This document shows, in pieces, positions 18,585 to 26,468 of a stretch of 64,000 bases of DNA (position 1 is its first letter; each line of letters opens with the position of its first letter). Position numbers and translations under genes: made by a program. The DNA is from Persicobacter sp. CCB-QB2 (lineage in GTDB: Bacteria; Bacteroidota; Bacteroidia; Cytophagales; Cyclobacteriaceae): the NCBI RefSeq assembly GCF_001274635.1, contig NZ_LBGV01000001.1, positions 620,001 through 684,000 on the forward strand, in the 5' to 3' direction. The notes under the pieces are model-generated. The model was not told where the DNA came from, did not search any database, and was given only the letters and a program-made list of their open reading frames with translations.

Positions 18585-20891
18585 ATGAAGGAATATATCA
18601 AGCATCACGAGTGGAATATTGTTGAGGAGGGGTTCGACCCTGCTGACAATCGCGTTTCAGAATCTCTATTCTCATTGGGTAACGGCCGTATGGGTGGTCG
18701 TGGTAACTTCGAAGAGAAGTATTCTGGCGATAGCCTTTTAGGAAATTATGTGGCAGGTGTTTACTATCCGGACAAAACCCGTGTAGGTTGGTGGAAAAAC
18801 GGTTACCCTGAGTATTTTGCTAAAGTTTTGAATGCGGCAAACTGGTTAGGAATCCATGTAGAAGTTGATGGCGAGGAGCTGGATTTAGCTACTGCTAAAG
18901 TAGAAAACTTCAAGCGTGACCTGAATATGAAAGAAGGTTACCTACAGCGTACCTTCGAAGCTACTTTGCCATCAGGCAAAAAAGTAGCAGTAGTATCTAC
19001 TCGTTTGTTGTCCATTGTTGATGATGAGGGTGGAGCAATCCGTTACGAAGTAAAAGCGGTTAATTTCTCCGGAAATATCAAGTTTTCTCCATTCGTTGAT
19101 GGTGACATCGAGAATGAAGATTCGAACTACGATGAAAAATTCTGGGTAGAGGTCGCTAAAGAAAACGAAGCGGGTCAGGCAATCTTGGTGAGTGAGACTT
19201 TGAAGACTCAATTCCAGGTGGCTACCGGTATGAAATGGAACTTGACTTTGAACGGTGCCGTTCAGTCTACTGCCATTGAAACCGAAAATAAAGAGAAATT
19301 TGTAGGTAACAGCACTACTGTAGCAGTAAGCGAAGGTGATGTTGCGACTATTTTCAAATATATCTGTAACATTTCTTCCGAGAATCATGACAAGGGAGAT
19401 TTGATTGCAGTAGCTAAGGATTACTTAGCGCGTGTGGAAGCTAAAGGCTTTGACACGATGATGGAAGAGCAGGCGGCTGCCTGGGCGAAAAAATGGGAAT
19501 TCTCTGATATCCTGATTGAGGGCGATGTGAAAGCGCAGCAGGGTATCCGCTTCAATATCTTCAACATGAACCAGACTTACACTGGTGAGGATGCACGTTT
19601 GAACATCGGTCCTAAGGGATTCACCGGTGAGAAATACGGGGGGGTGACTTACTGGGATACGGAGGCTTACTGTGTGCCATTCTACTTGATGACTGCAGAG
19701 CCTGAGGTAGTAAGAAATCTGTTGATCTACCGTTACAACCACTTGGAGCGTGCCATCGAGAACGCACAAAAGTTAGGCTTCACTGACGGAGCAGCACTTT
19801 ACCCAATGGTAACCATGAATGGTGAGGAGTGCCACAATGAGTGGGAGATTACTTTCGAGGAAATCCACCGTAATGGTGCTATTGCATTCGCAATTTACAA
19901 CTACATCCGCCACACAGGGGATGACAAATACCTGGCAGATTACGGTTTCGAGGTATTGTTGGGAATTACCCGTTTCTGGAAACAGCGTGTGAACTGGTCG
20001 GTAGGTTACAACAAATACGTAATGTTGGGGGTAACCGGTCCAAACGAGTTTGATAACAATGTGGACAATAACTGGTATACTTCTTACATCGCAATGTGGT
20101 GTATGGAATATACGACCAAGGCAGTCGAAATTCTAAAGGAGAAGTACAGCGAGCGCTATGCGGAATTGGTAGCGAAAACCAATTTCAACGAAGCAGAGGA
20201 AGTAGCGAAATGGACTGAGATCCGTGACAATATGTACCTTGGATATGACGAAGAGCGTAATATCTTCATCCAGGCGGACGGTTTCTTCAACAAAGAGCAA
20301 ATCTTGGTGAAGGATATGGATCAGTCTCAGTTACCAATCGTACACCACTGGTCTTGGGATCGCATCCTACGTTCCAACTTCATTAAGCAGGCGGACGTAT
20401 TGCAAGGAATTTACTTGTTCGAAGAGCGTTTCTCTGTAGAGGAAATCAAAGCGAACTACGATTTCTACGAGCCACGTACCGTGCATGAGTCTTCTCTTTC
20501 TCCGTGTATCCACTCTATCCTGGCAGGTAAAATTGGTGATCAGGCACGTGCTTACGAATTCTACTTGAGAACTTCTCGTTTGGATTTGGATGACTACAAT
20601 GCCGATACACGCGACGGTCTTCATATTACTTCCATGGCAGGTACCTGGATGGCAGTAGTAGAAGGTTTTGCAGGTAAGCGTGTATTCGATGACGGTGTGT
20701 TGCGTTTAGCACCATTCATCCCAGCTGAGTGGGGTGCCTATACTTTCAACATCACCCATCAAGGAGCGATGTTGGCGGTGAGAGTTTCCGAAGGAAAAGT
20801 GGAAATTACCAACACTTCTGATGTAGCGATCAACGTATTCGTACATGACAAAGAGGTAGCAGTTCCGGCAAATGGAAATGTAGAGATCTGA
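18585..20891 (+). CDS. Maltose phosphorylase (GH65)
   Basis: 768 residues, the normal length of GH65 maltose/kojibiose-type phosphorylases. It splits maltose with phosphate into glucose and beta-glucose-1-phosphate in the cytoplasm. The N-terminal beta-sandwich has ESLFSLGNGRMGGRGNFEE (about 24-42). In the (alpha/alpha)6 barrel, GVTGPNEFDNNVDNNWYTS contains the catalytic acid Glu488, and PRTVHESSLSPCIHSILA (about 630) forms the phosphate site. I use ATG 18585 (MKEYIKHHEWN); an in-frame GTG at 18507 would add 26 residues lying across the upstream hairpin. Codon use is C-ending and suggests high expression. It works with pgmB upstream. Maltose is inferred from context; trehalose or kojibiose is less likely here. 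Confidence 0.93.
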   Translation: MKEYIKHHEWNIVEEGFDPADNRVSESLFSLGNGRMGGRGNFEEKYSGDSLLGNYVAGVYYPDKTRVGWWKNGYPEYFAKVLNAANWLGIHVEVDGEELDLATAKVENFKRDLNMKEGYLQRTFEATLPSGKKVAVVSTRLLSIVDDEGGAIRYEVKAVNFSGNIKFSPFVDGDIENEDSNYDEKFWVEVAKENEAGQAILVSETLKTQFQVATGMKWNLTLNGAVQSTAIETENKEKFVGNSTTVAVSEGDVATIFKYICNISSENHDKGDLIAVAKDYLARVEAKGFDTMMEEQAAAWAKKWEFSDILIEGDVKAQQGIRFNIFNMNQTYTGEDARLNIGPKGFTGEKYGGVTYWDTEAYCVPFYLMTAEPEVVRNLLIYRYNHLERAIENAQKLGFTDGAALYPMVTMNGEECHNEWEITFEEIHRNGAIAFAIYNYIRHTGDDKYLADYGFEVLLGITRFWKQRVNWSVGYNKYVMLGVTGPNEFDNNVDNNWYTSYIAMWCMEYTTKAVEILKEKYSERYAELVAKTNFNEAEEVAKWTEIRDNMYLGYDEERNIFIQADGFFNKEQILVKDMDQSQLPIVHHWSWDRILRSNFIKQADVLQGIYLFEERFSVEEIKANYDFYEPRTVHESSLSPCIHSILAGKIGDQARAYEFYLRTSRLDLDDYNADTRDGLHITSMAGTWMAVVEGFAGKRVFDDGVLRLAPFIPAEWGAYTFNITHQGAMLAVRVSEGKVEITNTSDVAINVFVHDKEVAVPANGNVEI

Positions 20892-20920
20892 TAACGATAT
20901 TCAATAATTGTAATATTCGA

Positions 20921-20952
20921 AGAGGGGAAGTTTAACTTTCCCTCTTTTTTTA
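20921..20952 (+). terminator. Rho-independent terminator after maltose phosphorylase
   Basis: AGAGGGGAAGTT / AACTTTCCCTCT around a single T, followed by T7. Very stable. Confidence 0.92.
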
Positions 20953-21076
20953 TGCAATTGTATTTTACTGAGGCCTTGGTATAGCAAAATAATCGCATAT
21001 TTTTCATAATTTAGCCGATATATGATTCTATTTGGGAAGGCATATGCAGTAGTAATGGAGATTTAATTTTTAGATC

Positions 21077-22156
21077 ATGAAAGCGCAAACGACAATTAAA
21101 GATATTGCCAAGGCTTTGAATATTTCCCCCTCTACGGTTTCTCGTGCTTTGAAGGATCATCCTGATATTAGCCAAAAAACAAAAGATGCGGTGAATCAGG
21201 TGGCAGAGGAGTTGGATTATCACCCGAATACCATTGCTCAGAGCTTGAGAAAAAGCCGTTCGAATACCATTGGGGTGGTTGTGCCGGAGTTGGTACATCA
21301 TTTCTTTGCCAGTGTGATTTCGGGTATCGAGGATGTTGCCTATAAGGCGGGCTACCGAGTGGTGATTTGTCAAACGAATGAGGATGTGGAGCGGGAGAAG
21401 CAAAATGTGAGCGCACTGATTTCTTCCAGGGTGGATGGGATTTTATGTTCCATGACCAAGGAGACCCGGGATTTTAAGCATTTTAAGTCAGTACAGAAGC
21501 GTAATATTCCATTGATCTTTTTTGATCGAATTGCCAATGAAGTGAAAGCGGATTCTGTCGTGGTTCAGGATTATGAAGGAGCTTTTCAGGCGGTGGAGCA
21601 TTTGATCAGTCAGGGTTGTAGAAGGATTGCCCACTTCAAGGGACCGGATTCGCTTTTGATCACCAAACAGCGAATCAATGGTTTTCACGATGCCATGCGT
21701 GAGCACAAGTTGCCGGTGGAGCAGGATTTGATTATTGAAGCCGATAACCGGGATTTGGCCAGAGCGACCATAAGACAGATGGTAGAAAGTGGAGCGCCAC
21801 TTCCGGATGGGATTTTCTGTGTGAATGATAATGTAGCGGTGGGAGCCCTTTTGCAGTTGCGGGAAATGGGGGTAAAAGTACCGGAGCAGGTGAAAATTAT
21901 TGGTTTTGAGGATGACGTCACCTTTACCCAATTAACGGATCCTCAGATCAGTTCCGTGGTGCAGCCATCCTTTGAAATGGGGCAGTTAGCCACCCATATG
22001 TTCCTGGATGAGCTGGCCAGAAAGGAAAGTCATCCGGATAAAATTTTGGAGATCAAAACGCCTCGAATTGAAGTGTTAAAAACCAAAGTGGTAGTCAGAG
22101 GATCGTCTTGTGAGAAAGTTTGGGAAGAGGAAAAGAATAGAAGGGTACAGGAATGA
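21077..22156 (+). CDS. LacI-family transcriptional regulator
   Basis: 359 residues. The N-terminal helix-turn-helix TIKDIAKALNISPSTVSRAL (residues 5-24) and hinge helix YHPNTIAQSLRKSRSNTIGV (about 50-69) are typical LacI/GalR. The rest is a periplasmic-binding-protein-like sensor domain (GVVVPELVHHFFASVISGIE, DGIFCVNDNVAVGALLQL, IIGFEDD). It sits between maltose phosphorylase and glucokinase, so the starch/maltose genes are its likely targets; CAAnCGTTT sites before three amylase genes fit LacI-family operators. The effector is probably maltose or a sugar phosphate, which is inference. Transcribed alone, with its own terminator. Confidence 0.94.
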   Translation: MKAQTTIKDIAKALNISPSTVSRALKDHPDISQKTKDAVNQVAEELDYHPNTIAQSLRKSRSNTIGVVVPELVHHFFASVISGIEDVAYKAGYRVVICQTNEDVEREKQNVSALISSRVDGILCSMTKETRDFKHFKSVQKRNIPLIFFDRIANEVKADSVVVQDYEGAFQAVEHLISQGCRRIAHFKGPDSLLITKQRINGFHDAMREHKLPVEQDLIIEADNRDLARATIRQMVESGAPLPDGIFCVNDNVAVGALLQLREMGVKVPEQVKIIGFEDDVTFTQLTDPQISSVVQPSFEMGQLATHMFLDELARKESHPDKILEIKTPRIEVLKTKVVVRGSSCEKVWEEEKNRRVQE

Positions 22157-22180
22157 TCTGTAGGGAAAATATAAAAATGA

Positions 22181-22207
22181 AAAGCTCCGTATGCGGAGCT
22201 TTTTTTA
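22181..22207 (+). terminator. Rho-independent terminator after the LacI-family gene
   Basis: AAAGCTCCG / CGGAGCTTT with loop TATG, then T-rich. Confidence 0.92.
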
Positions 22208-22397
22208 TTTCATGAAAATTTGCCTTCAAATAATTTAGGACTTTTCGACTAAACCTTTAAATTATACTCTTCTTTTTATCATCCGGGAGACACATTAACT
22301 GGTAATCCTTTGTTTATCTTGATAATCAGTGCGCCTTTCGTGTAACGATGATTGCGTATAATGAGTTTCCATTTAATAAATAACCAAATTAAACACT

Positions 22398-23312
22398 ATG
22401 AGTGAGACCTACTTAGGTATCGACATAGGCGGAACCAATACAAAGTTCGGGATTGTGAGCCGTCAGGGCGAGTTGCTGGAGAAAGTAAAGTATCCTACCG
22501 CTGAATTAAGCGCAGAGCCAGAGGGATATATAGAAGCCTTTCTGGGAAAATTAACTGCTTTTTTAGAAAGGCATCCGGAAATCAAAAAAGTGGGACTAGG
22601 CGTCCCGGGGACCTTGGGTCCACGTCGTCGCAAGACCATGGAATTCCCCAATATTCCGGGATTGAGTAATTATGATTTGATGGATCGCCTCGAGTCTGAT
22701 TTTCCTGCCCATGTTTTCCGCCTGGAGAATGATGCAAATGCGGCGGCCTTAGGCGAGTTTTTCTTTGCCAAAGAAGTTATTCCGGACGATTATATATTTT
22801 TGACTCTGGGTACTGGGGTAGGCGGTGCGGTGATTTATGAAAAAGACATTTTTGGGGGTGAAGGCGGTAACGCCATGGAAGTCGGGCATATTCCGGTAGG
22901 CAATGGAAAGTCTTTAGAGGAAACCATCGGTAAGAAAGGGATAGTGGCCATGTGCCGGAAATACCTGGAGGAAGGAAAGTTGGATTCTAAATTGAAAAAC
23001 AATGAGTCCCTGAATTCTAAAAAAATTCAAAAAGCCTGTCTGGAAGGTGATCCCGTAGCGGTAAAAGTTTTTACAAAAGTAGGAAAATACCTGGGGCAGG
23101 GGATCGTTTCCAATCTCCGCATTCTGGACATAGCTACCGTAATTTTAGGCGGAGGAGTGGCAGAAACCTATGACGTGCTTTATCCCGCCATGATGGAGGA
23201 GTTAGAAAAATGGCTGACGCCTTATTATCTGGAGAAATTGAACATCAAAACCGCCTCTTTAGCTAATGAGGCCGGTATCCTTGGGGCGGCCTCTCTAGTG
23301 ATCGCTTCCTGA
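22398..23312 (+). CDS. ROK-family glucokinase
   Basis: 304 residues of the ROK (repressor, ORF, kinase) fold. YLGIDIGGTNTKFGIV (residues 4-19) is the ATP-phosphate loop, GLGVPGTLGP (about 72) and LENDANAAALGEF (about 113-125, with the catalytic Asp) fit, and LTLGTGVGGAVI (about 136) is the second phosphate motif. It would phosphorylate the free glucose released by maltose phosphorylase. The usual zinc site (C-x-C-G-x-x-G-C-x-E) after EVGH is absent: the sequence reads GHIPVGNGKSLEETIGKKGI, with no cysteines. This subfamily therefore lacks the structural zinc. Separate promoter region; a bidirectional terminator follows. Confidence 0.88.
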   Translation: MSETYLGIDIGGTNTKFGIVSRQGELLEKVKYPTAELSAEPEGYIEAFLGKLTAFLERHPEIKKVGLGVPGTLGPRRRKTMEFPNIPGLSNYDLMDRLESDFPAHVFRLENDANAAALGEFFFAKEVIPDDYIFLTLGTGVGGAVIYEKDIFGGEGGNAMEVGHIPVGNGKSLEETIGKKGIVAMCRKYLEEGKLDSKLKNNESLNSKKIQKACLEGDPVAVKVFTKVGKYLGQGIVSNLRILDIATVILGGGVAETYDVLYPAMMEELEKWLTPYYLEKLNIKTASLANEAGILGAASLVIAS

Positions 23313-23314
23313 AT

Positions 23315-23354
23315 AAAAAACAGCTGGTGAGCATGCTCTTCAGCTGTTTTTTTT
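23315..23354. terminator. Bidirectional terminator between glucokinase and a lipoprotein gene
   Basis: AAAAAACAGCTG ... CAGCTGTTTTTT with additional inner pairing (GAGC / GCTC). A-run on the left and T-run on the right let it serve both the glucokinase gene (+) and the convergent gene at 23368 (-). Confidence 0.88.
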
Positions 23355-23367
23355 GCCATTTCACAAA

Positions 23368-23733
23368 TTATTTTTTCAACACCTCAATCTCAATCAGGTG
23401 ATCTGTGGCTGTAAACCGAAGTCGATAAACGACCTGCTGCTGCTCTTCACAGCCTTTTCCTCCCGAGATCTGATAATGAAAAAATCGTTGGGATCGTCGG
23501 TATAGCTCTTCCTTATTGGGGCGACCTAATAATTTCACGATTTGCGTGGTACTAATTTTTTCCAAATCAGCCTCTTTGGCTTGAAGTAGGGGTAAAAGTG
23601 CAGCTCTTTTGCCCTGACAGCCCTCTCGATCGGCTTTCCAGCTTTCCTGATCAAATCCCGGAATTTCGGGTGTAGGTTTACAGGAGAAAAAACTTAAACA
23701 AGTGAATAGGAATAAAAAGGATAATCGATTCAT
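23368..23733 (-). CDS. Small lipoprotein of unknown function
   Basis: 121 residues with signal peptide and lipobox SFFSC (Cys about 18). The C-terminal part, TTQIVKLLGRPNKEELYRRSQRFFHYQISG and then YRLRFTATDHLIEIEVLKK, has the look of the small BamE/SmpA-type fold (a helix followed by a beta-sheet with a LGxP turn), but similarity is weak and I do not assign a role in outer membrane assembly. Two cysteines (CQG, GCEE) remain after processing. Convergent with glucokinase. Confidence 0.75.
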   Translation of the reverse strand: MNRLSFLFLFTCLSFFSCKPTPEIPGFDQESWKADREGCQGKRAALLPLLQAKEADLEKISTTQIVKLLGRPNKEELYRRSQRFFHYQISGGKGCEEQQQVVYRLRFTATDHLIEIEVLKK

Positions 23734-23931
23734 AGGTCGTGCTTAGTCAAAAACGAAAATAGTCAAAATGTAGGTTTTATCCACTGTCGGTTGCTTTTGA
23801 AATCCGAGATTTGACTAAATTCTATATTTATTCGCATTGATATAATCAAAGCTTAATGAGTGGAAATGCATTGGCGTGTAAGGTAAATTCAAAAAATCAC
23901 TTAAATTGCCGATAAATTTTTATAACACATC

Positions 23932-24408
23932 ATGGAGTCTTTTTTAAAGTTTTTTAGAACCAGCTCGTTGGTCTTGGCCGTCGGGGTGTTCTTATACGTT
24001 TATGCCTGGATGCCAGAAGGAGTAACGGTTTCGGTGGATGCAGTAGGGAATTCGGAATTAATTGTGACCAAGGATTCCTTTTTCTTCGGGGGCTTGATTT
24101 TCTTATTGTCCATCAATGGGGTGTTTTTCATTTATCTGAATTTGTTGAAAAATATGAAAGTGGGGAAAATTTCCGGAGGCCTGACTTATCGGAATCCAAT
24201 TTTTCGTCATGAGATGATTCAATGGTTTTTGGCGCTGAATGGCATCCTTAATTTGGGATTTATTTTATCTATGGCCTTTTTGGCTTCGTTCAATAATCAG
24301 CAGTTTGGAGATGGTGGCGTTTTGGGCAATACCATTTTCTTATTTCCGGTGGTAATGTTGGCTGCTATGGTCTGGTTGGTGGTGATATTGTCGAAAAACA
24401 GGCGCTAG
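23932..24408 (+). CDS. Four-helix membrane protein of unknown function
   Basis: 158 residues with hydrophobic segments at about 10-27, 47-70, 93-115 and 131-153. The first loop VTVSVDAVGNSELIVTKDSFF should be periplasmic, and the basic KNMKVGKISGGLTYRNPIFRH cytoplasmic. It resembles small four-helix membrane proteins common in Bacteroidota, with no motif that gives a function. It lies upstream of parE with 149 bases between and may not be co-transcribed. Confidence 0.75.
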   Translation: MESFLKFFRTSSLVLAVGVFLYVYAWMPEGVTVSVDAVGNSELIVTKDSFFFGGLIFLLSINGVFFIYLNLLKNMKVGKISGGLTYRNPIFRHEMIQWFLALNGILNLGFILSMAFLASFNNQQFGDGGVLGNTIFLFPVVMLAAMVWLVVILSKNRR

Positions 24409-24557
24409 TAACGACAATTTTCAGGAATACCAGTAAAATATTTGCAACCCACCCAAAAGGTTTAGTAAATTAACATGCCTTTTTCTTAAAAATTGTAAGA
24501 TTTTGGAAAGGGTTGAGATTATATATTTTTTCAGCGCGCGATCTTAGGATTAAAACA

Positions 24558-26425
24558 ATGGCGAAACAGCAAGAAGCAGTATATACCGAAGACAGTATTA
24601 AATCCCTGGACTGGAAGGAGCATATCCGGCTGCGTCCGGGTATGTATATCGGTAAGTTGGGGGATGGATCTTCAGCGGATGATGGGATTTATGTACTCGT
24701 CAAAGAGATTATAGATAACAGTATCGATGAACATATGATGGGCTACGGCAAGCAAATTGACGTGACCATTTCGGATCATCGTGTAAAAATCAGAGACTAT
24801 GGTCGTGGGATTCCTTTGGGAAAAACCATCGACTGTGTTTCCAAAATAAATACCGGAGGAAAGTACGATTCCGGTGCCTTCCAAAAATCAGTAGGATTGA
24901 ATGGGGTAGGTACTAAGGCGGTAAACGCCCTTTCCAATTATTTCAAGGTGCAGTCGCATCGCGAGGGGAAACCAAAATAGCGGAATTTAATCAGGGAGAA
25001 TTGGTAACAGACCATCCGATAGGTAAAACGGATCAGCCCAATGGAACCAAAATCACCTTTGAGCCGGATGGTACGGTATTTAAGAACTACCATTTCATTC
25101 CGCAGTATCTGGAAAACCAGATTTGGAACTATGCCTTTTTGAACGCGGGTCTGACCATTAATTTCAATGGGCAGAAATACCATTCCGAGCATGGTTTGCG
25201 TGACCTGTTGGAAAGAAAAACCAATGCGGAGGAATTGCGCTATCCGATTATCCACCTGAGAGGGGAGGATATCGAAATTGCCTTTTCACACTCCAACCAG
25301 TACGGAGAGGAATATTACTCCTTCGTGAATGGTCAGTACACTACGCAAGGCGGTACACACCTTCAGGCTTTCCGTGAGGCTTTGGTGAAAACGGTTCGGG
25401 AGTTCTTCGGCAAGAATTTCGATGCGGCGGACGTTCGCGCCAGTATCGTAGGTTCTATCGCTGTACGTGTGCAGGAGCCGGTTTTTGAATCTCAAACCAA
25501 GACTAAGCTGGGCTCTTTGAATGTCGCTCCTGAAGGCGCCACGATGCGTTCTTTTGTGGGAGACTATGTGAAGAAAGTGTTGGATGATTATTTACATAAG
25601 CATCCGGATGCCGCAGAGGCTTTGCTGAAGCGAATCAACCAGTCCGAGCGTGAGCGTAAGGAGATTTCCGGTATTAAGAAGTTGGCCAATGAGCGCGCAA
25701 AAAAGGCCAATCTGCACAATAAGAAATTGCGTGACTGCCGCATTCACTTTAATGATGCTAAGGCAGGAGATAAGAAAGAAAATACGATGATCTTCATTAC
25801 CGAGGGTGACTCTGCCTCCGGTTCCATCACCAAGTCCAGAGATGTAAGTTCTCAGGCGGTATTCTCTTTGAGAGGAAAGCCATTGAACTGCTTCGGACTG
25901 ACCAAAAAGGTGGTGTATGAAAATGAAGAATTCAACTTATTACAACACGCCCTGAATATTGAAGATGGTCTGGAAGGTTTGCGTTATCGTAAGATCGTAA
26001 TCGCGACGGATGCCGATGTCGATGGTATGCACATTCGCTTGCTGCTGTTGACCTTCTTCCTGCAGTTTTTCCCTGATTTGGTGAAACAAGGACACGTCTA
26101 TATTTTGGAGACGCCACTTTTCCGCGTTCGAAATAAGAAAGCCACTCATTATTGTTATGATGAGGAAGAAAAACAGAAGGCGATGAAGAAATTGGGCGGT
26201 AAGCCTGAAATTACCCGATTTAAGGGTTTGGGGGAGATCTCTCCAGACGAATTCGGGAACTTTATCGGCGAAGATATCCGTCTGGATCCGGTAATTTTAC
26301 AGAAAGAAACAAAAATCGAGGATTTGCTCAGCTTCTTCATGGGTAAAAACACGCCAAAACGTCAGTCTTTTATCATTGACAATTTGCGTGTGGAGAAAGA
26401 TTTAGTGGAAGAAGAAGTGGTTTAA
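24558..26425 (+). CDS. parE: DNA topoisomerase IV subunit B (frameshifted)
   Basis: ATPase subunit of the type II topoisomerase that unlinks daughter chromosomes. GHKL ATP site: [15 protein letters not shown] (about 50-64) and [10 protein letters not shown]; then the [11 protein letters not shown] motif. Toprim domain with TEGDSASGS (about 412) and [19 protein letters not shown]-terminal [14 protein letters not shown] use ATG 24558 (MAKQQEAVY); the in-frame TTG at 24513 is unlikely. The frame stops at TAG 24978 and continues from 25001 in the other frame. The break is at 24965-24977 (GGGGAAACCAAAA): one more A gives REGKTKIAEF and a 622-residue protein. Since the gene should be essential, a base lost in sequencing is likely. 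Followed by parC after 43 bases. Confidence 0.9.
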
Positions 26426-26468
26426 TTTTTTTTAAGTATTCCTAAGGCAAGGCCTTTTTAAAAATATC

